The position numbers and the translations under genes are program-made. Below the pieces are notes generated by a model, which saw only the letters and a program-made list of their open reading frames with translations, was not told where the DNA came from and ran no database searches. Source: Pelomonas lactea (lineage in GTDB: Bacteria; Pseudomonadota; Gammaproteobacteria; Burkholderiales; Burkholderiaceae_C). Taken from it: a DNA stretch of 64,000 bases. Positions 55,310-63,364 of this stretch are shown in pieces. The DNA is taken from NCBI RefSeq assembly GCF_043555885.1, contig NZ_JBIGHX010000004.1:434001-498000 (forward strand), in the 5' to 3' direction. Numbering within the stretch: position 1 is the first letter of the stretch; each line of letters starts with the position of its first letter.

Positions 55310-56036
55310 CAATAAAGGGTCGAGTATAGATTTGGCTGCGTGGCTGCAGACTCCCCCCGGCCGTTACCTGCTGGCGTGGGAGCAGGCGCAGGTGGACGCG
55401 GCCGTGGCCGACCTGTTCGGCTTCCATGCACTGCAGCTGGGCATGCCCGAGCTGGACGGCCTGCAGGCCAACCGCATGCCGCACCGCTGGCTGGTGGGGC
55501 AGGACCTGCAGGCCGACTTTGACGCGCTGCCGTTCGAGAGCGCCAGCCTGGACCTCGTGCTGCTGCCGCACGCGCTGGAGCTGGCCTGCGACGCCCACGC
55601 GCTGCTGCGCGAGGTGGAGCGGGTGCTGAGGCCCGAGGGGCGGCTCATCGTCTTCGGGTTGAACCCGGCCAGCCTGTGGGGGCTGCGCCAGAATCTCGGC
55701 CGCCTCAAGCGCCGCGGCGAGCCCTACCTGCCCGAGGACGGGGACTTCATCGGCTACTGGCGGCTGCGCGACTGGCTGAAGCTGCTGAGCTTCGAGGTGG
55801 AGGCGGCCCGCTTCGGCGTGTACCGCCCGCCGCTGCGCACCGAGGCCTGGCTGGACCGCTGGCAGTGGGTCGAGGGCGTGGGCGCTCGCTGGTGGCCGGT
55901 GCTGGGCGCCGTCTATTTCATCCAGGCGGTCAAGCGCGTGCATGGCATGCGCATGATCGGCCTGGCCAAGAATGCGCGCATGGCGGCCAAGAAGGCACCG
56001 GCCGTCGCGCTGAACAACAACCACAAGAAACGATGA
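55287..56036 (+). CDS. YafS-like SAM-dependent methyltransferase
   Basis: About 249 residues. Starting at DLAAWLQTPPGRYLLAWEQAQVDAAVADLFGFHALQLG it follows the YafS family, found between gloB and rnhA in many Proteobacteria as here. The classical SAM loop is poorly kept; VLRPEGRLIVFGLNPASLWGLR resembles the post-motif III region of Methyltransf_11. The substrate is unknown. The GTG at 55287 is chosen for the GGGGAGAGG before it, but it overlaps gloB head to head; GTG 55299 or TTG 55331 are alternatives. The stop overlaps rnhA (ATGA). Confidence 0.82.
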   Translation: MSVNVSVTNKGSSIDLAAWLQTPPGRYLLAWEQAQVDAAVADLFGFHALQLGMPELDGLQANRMPHRWLVGQDLQADFDALPFESASLDLVLLPHALELACDAHALLREVERVLRPEGRLIVFGLNPASLWGLRQNLGRLKRRGEPYLPEDGDFIGYWRLRDWLKLLSFEVEAARFGVYRPPLRTEAWLDRWQWVEGVGARWWPVLGAVYFIQAVKRVHGMRMIGLAKNARMAAKKAPAVALNNNHKKR

Positions 56037-56521
56037 CCGAAGAAGCGACCCGACCTGCCGTGGCGATCAAGAAGCCCCAGGTGACGATCTACACCGACGG
56101 CGCCTGCAAGGGCAACCCGGGCCCTGGCGGCTGGGGGGCATGGCTGCACAGCGCCGGGCATGACAAGGAACTGTTCGGCGGCGAGCGCGAGACCACCAAC
56201 AACCGCATGGAGCTCACGGCGCCCATCGAGGCGCTGGCCTCGCTCAAGCGCAGCTGTGACGTGGTCGTCTACCTGGACAGCGAGTACGTCCGCAAGGGCA
56301 TCACCGAATGGATCACGAACTGGCAGCGTCGTGGCTGGAAGACGGCCGACGGCAAGCCGGTGAAGAACGCCGACCTGTGGATGCGGCTGGATGCGCTGCG
56401 CAAGCTGCACGCGGTGGAGTGGCGCTGGGTGAAGGGCCACGCGGGCGACCCGGGCAACGAGCGCGCCGACATGCTGGCCAACAAGGGGGTGGCCTCGATC
56501 AGTAAAGTGCGCTCCACCTAA
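56033..56521 (+). CDS. rnhA: Ribonuclease HI
   Basis: 162 residues with the RNase H catalytic set: Asp in IYTDGACKGNPGPGGWG, Glu in TTNNRMELTAPIEAL, Asp in YLDSEYVRKGI and the final His/Asp in WVKGHAGDPGNERADMLAN. It degrades RNA in RNA-DNA hybrids. The ATG at 56033 overlaps the upstream methyltransferase stop. Confidence 0.97.
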   Translation: MTEEATRPAVAIKKPQVTIYTDGACKGNPGPGGWGAWLHSAGHDKELFGGERETTNNRMELTAPIEALASLKRSCDVVVYLDSEYVRKGITEWITNWQRRGWKTADGKPVKNADLWMRLDALRKLHAVEWRWVKGHAGDPGNERADMLANKGVASISKVRST

Positions 56522-56540
56522 ACACCGCAGGGAGTCGCCC

Positions 56541-58577
56541 GTGAAGCTGTTGCCCACCTTGATCGCTGCCGCGCTGCTGGCGGCCGGCGCGGCCCAGGCC
56601 CAGACGCAGACGAACTACACGGTCATCTGCAAGAAGACGCCGTGCGGCCAGCTGAAGGCCACCGAGAACGGCGGCCGGCTGGAGGTGGACTACCGCTACC
56701 GCAACAACGGCCGCGGGCCGGAGCAGAAGGAGCTGCTGGAGACCGCGCCCGACGGCGCCTGGCTGCGCTACCGCACCGAGGGCGTGGCGACCTTCGGCGC
56801 GCGCATCGACGAGAGCTTCGAGCGCGACGCGGCCGACAAGGCCACCTGGCGCTCGCCCGTGGACCGCGGCGAACGCGCCGGCCTGGCGCGCGACGCCGTC
56901 TACCTGCCGGTAGCCGCCAGCCCGGCCTGGACCGCGCGGCTGGCGCAGGCGCTGCTGGCCAGCAAGACACAGCGCACCGAGGTGCTGCCCGTCGGGCGGC
57001 TGTCCATCGAGCGCGTGCAGCGCCTGGCCGTGCCGGGCCAGGCCTACGAGGTCGGCCTGTACGCGATCACGGGGCTGGACCTGGAGCCGGTCTACGTCTG
57101 GCTGCGCGAGGACAACCGCGCGCTGTTCGCGCAGGTCTACCCGGGCTGGGGCGGCACGGTGCTGCAGGGCTTCGAGGCCGAGGTGGACCGACTGGGCGAC
57201 GCGCAGAACGCCGCGCAGTTCGCGCGTCTGCAGCGCATCGCCAAGGAGCTGCCGCAGCCGTTGCCGGGGCTGACGGTCATCGAGGGCGTGCGCTGGTTCG
57301 ACGCGCAGGCGGCGCAGCTGCGCGGGCCGTCCGACGTCTACCTGCAGGACGGCCGCATCGCCTTCATCGCCAAGCCTGGCAGCCTGAAGAACGCCGCGCC
57401 GGCTCAGCGCATCGCTGGCCGCGGCCGCACGCTGCTGCCGGGCTTCGTCGACATGCATGCGCACGTGACGCCGGGCGACCTGCTGCTGAACCTGGCCGCC
57501 GGCGTGACGGCCGTGCGCGACGTGGGCAACAACAACGCCGAGCTGGCCGCACTGCGCGGCCGCATCGGGCGCGGCGAGCTGCTGGGCACGGACATCGCGG
57601 CCAACGGCTTCATCGAGGGCAAGAGCCCGTTCTCATCGCAGGCCGACTTCGTGCCCGACAGCCTGCCCGATGCGCTGGCCGCCATCGACTGGTACGCCGC
57701 GCACGGCTACCGCCAGCTCAAGCTCTACAACTCCATCCGCCCCGAGTGGGTGAAGCCCATGGTGGCGCATGCACGCTCGCTGGGGCTGCGCACCGGCGGC
57801 CATGTGCCGGCGTTCATGACGGCGCGCGAGGCCGTCGAGGCCGGCTACGACGAGCTGCACCACATCAACCAGGTGACGCTGAACTTCCTCGTCAGCAAGA
57901 CCGACGACACGCGCACGCTGCTGCGCTTCACCCTCGTCGGCGACAAGGCGGCCGACCTGAAGCTCAACGACCGCCGCACGCAGGACTTCATCGCGCTGCT
58001 GAAGAAGAAGGGCACCGTCGTCGACGCCACCCTGGTGGCCTTCGAGGGCCAGTACACGCAGCGCCAGGGCCAGCCCAACCCCAGCTATGCGGTGGTGGCG
58101 GCCAACCTGCCGGCCGCGGTGCAGCGCAGCCTGCTGTCGGCCGAGTCGGAGCTGGACGATGCGAAGGCCAGGCGCTGGGGCGCGAGCTGGACGGTCATGA
58201 CCGACCTGCTGCGCCGCATGCATGCGGCCGGCATCCCGCTGGTGGCCGGCACCGACGCGACGGCCGGCTTCGCGTTGCAGCGCGAGCTGGAGCTGTACGT
58301 GCAGGCCGGCATCCCGGCCGCGCAGGCGCTGAAGATCGCGACGTGGAACGGCGCGAAGTACAGCGACCGGCTGAACGACCTGGGCAGCATCGAACGCGGC
58401 AAGCGTGCCGACCTGCTGCTGGTGGACGGCGACCCGGTGGCCGACATCCGCGCCATCCGCCGCGTGGCGCTGGTCATCCAGGGGCAGGGAGGCGAGACGC
58501 GGGCCTTGTCGCCGGCGGCGCTGTATCAATCGATGGGCATCCTGCCGTTCGTGCCGGCTGCGGACATCCTGAAATGA
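56541..58577 (+). CDS. Exported amidohydrolase
   Basis: 678 residues with a signal peptide (MKLLPTLIAAALLAAGAAQAQ). A unique N-terminal beta-rich part of about 240 residues is followed by a metal-dependent amidohydrolase domain. That domain has FVDMHAHVTPG (HxH), QLKLYNS (bridging Lys region), RTGGHVPAF and ELHHINQ (His ligands), and AGTDATAGF (catalytic Asp). Relatives are imidazolonepropionase or prolidase-like. It probably acts on a peptide or cyclic amide in the periplasm. The start is GTG at 56541 with AGGGAG upstream. The stop overlaps the solute-binding protein start. Confidence 0.87.
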   Translation: MKLLPTLIAAALLAAGAAQAQTQTNYTVICKKTPCGQLKATENGGRLEVDYRYRNNGRGPEQKELLETAPDGAWLRYRTEGVATFGARIDESFERDAADKATWRSPVDRGERAGLARDAVYLPVAASPAWTARLAQALLASKTQRTEVLPVGRLSIERVQRLAVPGQAYEVGLYAITGLDLEPVYVWLREDNRALFAQVYPGWGGTVLQGFEAEVDRLGDAQNAAQFARLQRIAKELPQPLPGLTVIEGVRWFDAQAAQLRGPSDVYLQDGRIAFIAKPGSLKNAAPAQRIAGRGRTLLPGFVDMHAHVTPGDLLLNLAAGVTAVRDVGNNNAELAALRGRIGRGELLGTDIAANGFIEGKSPFSSQADFVPDSLPDALAAIDWYAAHGYRQLKLYNSIRPEWVKPMVAHARSLGLRTGGHVPAFMTAREAVEAGYDELHHINQVTLNFLVSKTDDTRTLLRFTLVGDKAADLKLNDRRTQDFIALLKKKGTVVDATLVAFEGQYTQRQGQPNPSYAVVAANLPAAVQRSLLSAESELDDAKARRWGASWTVMTDLLRRMHAAGIPLVAGTDATAGFALQRELELYVQAGIPAAQALKIATWNGAKYSDRLNDLGSIERGKRADLLLVDGDPVADIRAIRRVALVIQGQGGETRALSPAALYQSMGILPFVPAADILK

Positions 58578-60133
58578 AGCGACTGGCCCCGCTGCTGCTG
58601 GCGCTGCCGCTGCTCGCCGGCGCCGACACCACGCTGCGCTTCTGCGCCGCCGGCAGCCCCAAGACCTTCGACCCGGCGGTGACCGACAGCGGCATCGACC
58701 ACATCGCCCACCTGCCCATCTTCGGCACGTTGGTGGAAACCCGCCGCGGCACCGACGAGCTGATGCCCGGGCTGGCCACGAGCTGGCGGGTCAGCCCCGA
58801 CGGCCTGACGTACACCTTCGAGCTGCGCCGCGGCGTCGCCTGGCACAGCAGCGCCGACTTCAAGCCCACGCGGCCGTTCAATGCCGACGACGTGGTCTTC
58901 ACGTTCAGCCGTCTGCTGAACCGCGACAGTGCCTTCGCCAAGGCCCTGCCCGGCGTCGTGCCCTACGTCGTGTCCTTCGGGTGGGAGAAGCTGATCCGGC
59001 AGGTCGAGAAGCTGTCGGAGCATGAGGTGCGCATCACGCTGGCCGAACGCGATGCCGGCTTCCTGTTCACGCTGACGCAGGCCTTCACGTCGCTGCAGTC
59101 CGCCGAACTGGGCGCGCAGCTGCTGCAACGCGGCACGCCGCAACGCATCGCGCAGCTGCCCGTGGGCACGGGGCCGTTCCAGCTCAAGAGCTTCCGCAAG
59201 GACAGCGTCATCCGCTACGCCGCCCACCCGGGCTGGTGGCGCAAGGCCGAGGTGCCGCGCGCCGACCAACTGGTGTTCGCAATCACGCCCGATGCCACCG
59301 TGCGCGCGCAGCGCCTGCGGCGCGACGAATGCGACATCGCCGCCCCGGTGGGCCCGGCCGAACTGGCGCAGCTGCAGAAGGACCCCGCCATCAAGCTGGC
59401 GACCGCGGCCGGCATGAACGTGGGCATCCTGGCCTACAACACCCGCAAGCCCGTGCTCGCCAACCTGGCCGTGCGCCAGGCGCTGGACATGGCCATCGAC
59501 AAGGCCGCCATCCTGCGCACCGTCTACGGCGACGCCGGCACGGCGGCCACGACGATCATCCCGGCCTCCAACTGGGCGCATGACGCCTCGCTCAAGCCCG
59601 CGCCACACGACCCGGCCAAGGCGCGCGAGCTGCTGAAGAAGGCCGGCGTGCTGCCGCTGAACCTGACGCTGTGGGCCATGCCCGTGGTGCGCTTCTACAA
59701 CCCCAACGGCCAGGTGATGGCGCAGATGATCCAGGCCGACTGGGCCAAGGTGGGCGTGACGGCGCGCATCGTCACCTACGAGTGGGGCGAGTACCTGCGG
59801 CGCATCGATGCCGGCGAGCACGACGTGGCCATGTCCGGCTGGAATGGCGACCCCGAGCCCTCCGGCACTTTCGCGCAGCTGGCCTGCGGGTCGGCCAGCG
59901 GCACCTTCTGGTGCAATCCCGCCTACGACCAGCTGCTGTCCCAGGCGCGCCAGGCCCAGCAGCCCGGCGAGCGCAAGGCGCTCTACGCGAAGGCGCAGAA
60001 GCTGGTGCTGGAGCAACTGCCGTGGACGCCGATGGCCTATGGCCGCGTCGCCGTGCCGATGCGCGCGACGGTCAAGGGCTTCGTGCTGGAGATGGACGGC
60101 AGCACATATTTCGATGGGGCGCTGCCCCGCTGA
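58574..60133 (+). CDS. Peptide-type ABC transporter substrate-binding protein
   Basis: 519 residues with a signal peptide (MKRLAPLLLALPLLAGA). It is a SBP_bac_5 family binding protein (DppA/OppA type): FCAAGSPKTFDPAVTDSG, LEPGLATSWRVSPDGLTYTFELRRGVAWH-like core, NADDVVFTFSRLL and the end YFDGALPR. The ATG at 58574 overlaps the amidohydrolase stop as ATGA, so the two are made together. No permease or ATPase genes follow, making it an orphan receptor that must borrow a transporter. It may collect products or substrates of the amidohydrolase. Confidence 0.9.
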   Translation: MKRLAPLLLALPLLAGADTTLRFCAAGSPKTFDPAVTDSGIDHIAHLPIFGTLVETRRGTDELMPGLATSWRVSPDGLTYTFELRRGVAWHSSADFKPTRPFNADDVVFTFSRLLNRDSAFAKALPGVVPYVVSFGWEKLIRQVEKLSEHEVRITLAERDAGFLFTLTQAFTSLQSAELGAQLLQRGTPQRIAQLPVGTGPFQLKSFRKDSVIRYAAHPGWWRKAEVPRADQLVFAITPDATVRAQRLRRDECDIAAPVGPAELAQLQKDPAIKLATAAGMNVGILAYNTRKPVLANLAVRQALDMAIDKAAILRTVYGDAGTAATTIIPASNWAHDASLKPAPHDPAKARELLKKAGVLPLNLTLWAMPVVRFYNPNGQVMAQMIQADWAKVGVTARIVTYEWGEYLRRIDAGEHDVAMSGWNGDPEPSGTFAQLACGSASGTFWCNPAYDQLLSQARQAQQPGERKALYAKAQKLVLEQLPWTPMAYGRVAVPMRATVKGFVLEMDGSTYFDGALPR

Positions 60134-60147
60134 GCAAGGACAACGAG

Positions 60148-60714
60148 ATGAGCATCAAGAGCGACAAGTGGATACGCCGCATGTGCGAGCAGCACGGCAT
60201 GATCGAGCCGTTCGAGCCCGGTCAGGTGCGCGAGCAGGACGGCCGCAAGATCGTCAGCTACGGCACCAGCAGCTATGGCTACGACATCCGCTGCGCGCCC
60301 GAATTCAAGGTCTTCACCAACATCCACTCCACGGTGGTGGACCCGAAGAACTTCGACGAGAACAGCTTCGTCGACGTCAACAAGGACGTCTGCATCATCC
60401 CGCCCAACAGCTTCGCGCTGGCGCGCACGATGGAGTACTTCCGCATCCCGCGCAACGTGCTGACGGTCTGCCTGGGCAAGAGCACCTATGCCCGCTGCGG
60501 CATCATCGTCAACGTGACGCCGTTCGAGCCCGAGTGGGAGGGCTATGTGACGCTGGAGTTCAGCAACACGACGCCGCTGCCGGCCAAGATCTACGCCGGC
60601 GAAGGCTGCGCGCAGGTGCTGTTCTTCGAGAGCGACGAGGTCTGCGAGACCAGCTACAAGGACCGCGGCGGCAAGTACCAGGGCCAGGTGGGCGTCACGC
60701 TGCCCAAGACCTGA
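60148..60714 (+). CDS. dcd: dCTP deaminase
   Basis: 188 residues, the family length. The start MSIKSDKWIRRMCEQHGMIEPF, YGTSSYGYDIRCAPEFKVFTN and the active-site region GKSTYARCGIIVNVTPFEPEWEGYVTLEFSNTTPLPAKIYAGEG identify Dcd. It deaminates dCTP to dUTP for thymidylate supply. It follows the solute-binding protein by 14 bases. Confidence 0.97.
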   Translation: MSIKSDKWIRRMCEQHGMIEPFEPGQVREQDGRKIVSYGTSSYGYDIRCAPEFKVFTNIHSTVVDPKNFDENSFVDVNKDVCIIPPNSFALARTMEYFRIPRNVLTVCLGKSTYARCGIIVNVTPFEPEWEGYVTLEFSNTTPLPAKIYAGEGCAQVLFFESDEVCETSYKDRGGKYQGQVGVTLPKT

Positions 60715-60730
60715 GCGACGGGCGGCGACC

Positions 60731-61483
60731 TCAGCGCGCCATCTCCACGATAGCCTGCGCGACGGCGGCGGGCTGGTCCTTCTGCAGGTAGTGGCCCGTG
60801 TCGGGCAGCAGCTCCACGCGGGCGGCGCCGGTGCGGCGCAGCCAGTCCTGCTGCAGCTCGCGGAACACGGCCTCGAACGCGCCCTGCTCCAGCCCGCGGA
60901 AGTCGCGCCGCGCCAGCACGCGCACCGGCAGCTGCAGCGGCGGGGCGGCGTCCCACGCATCGGTGCAGCGGGCCTGGGCGTCGAACTCGGCGGCGGTGGC
61001 GCCGGTCATTGCCAGTCGCACGACGCGGAGCATCGTGGCGATGGCCGGCGCCTTCTCCTTCACGCGCGCCAGGTGCTGCGGGTTCGTGCCTTCCAGCAGC
61101 AGCAGGCCCTTGACCTCGCCGGGGTACAGCCGCGCGAATGCGTACTGGTACAGCCCGCCGATGGAGTGGCCCACCAGCAGATAGGGCGGCTTCAGGCCGC
61201 TGCGCGCCAGCCACTCGTGCTGCTCGGCGGCGATGGTGCAGGGGTCGCGCGGGGCTGACGTGGCCGGCGTGCGGCCATAGCCGGGGCGGTCGGGGGCGAC
61301 GACGGTCAGTGCGCCGGCCGGCAGCGCCGCCCGCACGCGCTGCCAGACGCCCGAGTCGTCGCCCAGCCCGGCCTGCAGCACGACGACGGGGCCCGTGGCC
61401 GCCTCGGGCGGCGGCGCCTCGCTGGCGCAGGCAGGCAGCAGCAGGCAGGCGAGCAGCAGGGGCAGGGTCTTGTTCAGCAACAT
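60731..61483 (-). CDS. Alpha/beta hydrolase lipoprotein
   Basis: 250 residues with a lipobox LPAC (Cys about residue 18). The alpha/beta hydrolase fold shows APDRPGYGRT, the nucleophile elbow VGHSIGG and the catalytic His in LPDTGHYLQKDQP. The acid is probably the Asp of ARRDFRG. It is likely an envelope esterase or lactonase; the substrate is unknown. The ATG at 61483 opens directly into the signal peptide. It is convergent with dcd. Confidence 0.87.
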   Translation of the reverse strand: MLLNKTLPLLLACLLLPACASEAPPPEAATGPVVVLQAGLGDDSGVWQRVRAALPAGALTVVAPDRPGYGRTPATSAPRDPCTIAAEQHEWLARSGLKPPYLLVGHSIGGLYQYAFARLYPGEVKGLLLLEGTNPQHLARVKEKAPAIATMLRVVRLAMTGATAAEFDAQARCTDAWDAAPPLQLPVRVLARRDFRGLEQGAFEAVFRELQQDWLRRTGAARVELLPDTGHYLQKDQPAAVAQAIVEMAR

Positions 61484-61580
61484 GCGTGTTCGGTGTGGGG
61501 ACGTCCAGGCATTGGAAACGCAGCCAGCCCAACGACAGCCAAACCCGTCAGACTCACCGTGAGGCCTGCATACTGCCCGC

Positions 61581-62369
61581 ATGGGATGGACCGGATCACA
61601 ACGCCCGCTGCTGCCGTCGCCCGCCGCCGCGCGGCGCCGCTGTCTTGCCTGGCTGGTGGGCCTGGCCGACCTGGGCCCGCTGCCGGCCGTCGCCGCCGAG
61701 CTGCATCTGCGCGTGATGGTCAACGAGGTGGCGCCGTACAGCTGGCGCGACGGTGCCGAGCTGGCCGGCCTGCACCCCAGCCTGCTGCGCGCGCTGGCCG
61801 CGGAAGCCGGCCTGCAGTTCGACTTCAGTGCCGGCCTGTACGCGCGGGCATCGCGGGCGCTGGCCGACGGCGTGGCGGACCTGGTCGTCACGCTGGCCAC
61901 GCCCGACCAGGACGCCCAGGGCCAGCGCGTGGCCGTGTTGCACCCGGTGCGCTACCTCGTCATCAGCCGCGCCGACGCGCCGCTGACCGAGCCCGCGCAG
62001 CTGCGCGGCAAGCTGCTGGGCATCGCCCGCAATGCCTACTACAACGCGCTGATCAACGACGACGAGACCATCCGCAAGTTCACCATCGTCGATCCCAACC
62101 AGGGGCTGCGCATGCTGGCGCTGGGGCGGCTGGATGCCGTCATCTCCACCGACCTGTTGCTGATGCACGCGCTGCGCCAGCCGGGCCTGGAGCGCGCCGC
62201 GTTCGCCCCGCCCATCAGCGTCGGCGGCAGCGGCTATGCGCTGTTCGCGCGGCGCGACCTGCCCGAGCCGACGGTGCAGCGTCTGCGCGCCGGCTGGGCC
62301 GCGCTGCAGCGCCGCGGCGTGCCAGCGGCCCTGCTGCGCGAACATGGCGGTGCCGACGCGGCGCCCTGA
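61581..62369 (+). CDS. Extracellular solute-binding protein family 3 (amino acid-type)
   Basis: 262 residues. A signal-like N-terminus rich in Arg precedes a hydrophobic stretch and AVAAELHLRVMVNEVAPYSWRDG. The two-lobed SBP_bac_3 body includes LADGVADLVVTLATP, NAYYNALINDDETIRKF and GRLDAVISTDLLLMHAL. No transport partners are adjacent. Solo members are often sensory or uncharacterised. Divergent from the hydrolase lipoprotein. Confidence 0.8.
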   Translation: MGWTGSQRPLLPSPAAARRRCLAWLVGLADLGPLPAVAAELHLRVMVNEVAPYSWRDGAELAGLHPSLLRALAAEAGLQFDFSAGLYARASRALADGVADLVVTLATPDQDAQGQRVAVLHPVRYLVISRADAPLTEPAQLRGKLLGIARNAYYNALINDDETIRKFTIVDPNQGLRMLALGRLDAVISTDLLLMHALRQPGLERAAFAPPISVGGSGYALFARRDLPEPTVQRLRAGWAALQRRGVPAALLREHGGADAAP

Positions 62370-62374
62370 GCCGT

Positions 62375-62863
62375 TCAGCCCGGCTGCGCACGGGCGAGGT
62401 GGCGCTCCAGACCCAGCCGGCCCGCGCGCATGACGCGCTTGTGATTCCAGCGGAACAGCGGCGCCAGCACAGGGGCCAGGCTGCGCAGCACGCCTGGCGG
62501 CAGCGTCACGCGCCAGACGAAGGTCACGTCCGTGTGGCCGCCGGCTGCGGGCGCGGCCTGCTTCATCAGCCAGATGCCTTCGCCGGCCAGCGTGCCGCCC
62601 GCACGGGCGCGCAGCCGCTCCTGGTGCACCACCTCCGTCACCTCCAGCGCCAGGTGCAGCCGGTAGCCCAGCCCGGTGCGAAAGCTGATGCGCTGCACGC
62701 GGCCCACGCCCGTCGCGTCCCCTGGGGCCAGCCGCTGCACGGCGACGACGCCCGGCCACCAGCGGGGCCAGTGCTCGGTGTTGGTGATGGCCTGCCAGAC
62801 GCGCGGCACCGGCGCATCCAGGCGCCAGTGGCTGACGAGGTCGAAGTAAGCGGTCTGAGACAT
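62375..62863 (-). CDS. SRPBCC (polyketide cyclase/START-like) family protein
   Basis: 162 residues: YFDLVSHWRLDAPVPRVWQAITNTEHWPRWWPGVVAV is the typical start of a START-like hydrophobic-pocket protein. The C-terminal helix contains FRWNHKRVMRAGRLGLERHL. The role is unknown; such proteins bind or modify lipophilic molecules. Convergent with the solute-binding protein gene, with 5 bases between stops. Confidence 0.82.
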   Translation of the reverse strand: MSQTAYFDLVSHWRLDAPVPRVWQAITNTEHWPRWWPGVVAVQRLAPGDATGVGRVQRISFRTGLGYRLHLALEVTEVVHQERLRARAGGTLAGEGIWLMKQAAPAAGGHTDVTFVWRVTLPPGVLRSLAPVLAPLFRWNHKRVMRAGRLGLERHLARAQPG

Positions 62864-62948
62864 GCAACAGGGATACGGTGCGGCTGGGCAGGGCAGATGC
62901 CAAGGAGTAGGCTGCATCCAAAAAACTTCACGCCCCGTAGAGCTTGCC

Positions 62949-63356
62949 ATGACCTCGTCCGCCGCCACCCCCGCCCAGGCCCGCGCCATCCGCCGGCGCC
63001 TGCTGGAGCGGGTGGCCGACACCGATGACAGCCACCTGACCGTGCCGCCTGGCGCGGTCGGCTGGCAGCCATTCGGCGACGGCGTGCAGATCAAGGTGCT
63101 GCACGGGCAGGCGGGCTTGCTGAGCTATCTGCTCAAGCTGGCCCCCGGCGCCCGGCTGGAGGCGCACCGCCACCCGGCGGACGAGGAGTGCGTGGTGCTG
63201 GAAGGTGTGCTCAAGGTGGGCAGCCGCGTCGAGGTGGGGCCGGGCGGCTACCATCTGGCGCGCGCGGGCAGCCTGCACGCGCCGATCAGCACCGAGACGG
63301 GGGCGACCCTCTTCCTGCGCGGCGCCGAGCCGCATGTGGACCAACTGCTGGTGTGA
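62949..63356 (+). CDS. ChrR-type cupin protein, likely anti-sigma partner
   Basis: 135 residues. A cupin with LEAHRHPADEECVVLEGVLKVG (metal ligands His, His, Glu) and LARAGSLHAPISTETGATLFLRG, resembling the C-terminal lobe of ChrR anti-sigma factors. The N-terminal zinc anti-sigma motif is not obvious in the first 45 residues. The gene lies 8 bases before an ECF sigma factor gene, supporting a regulatory pairing, for example with singlet-oxygen or redox stress; that role is inferred. Confidence 0.8.
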   Translation: MTSSAATPAQARAIRRRLLERVADTDDSHLTVPPGAVGWQPFGDGVQIKVLHGQAGLLSYLLKLAPGARLEAHRHPADEECVVLEGVLKVGSRVEVGPGGYHLARAGSLHAPISTETGATLFLRGAEPHVDQLLV

Positions 63357-63364
63357 GGTTTGAC

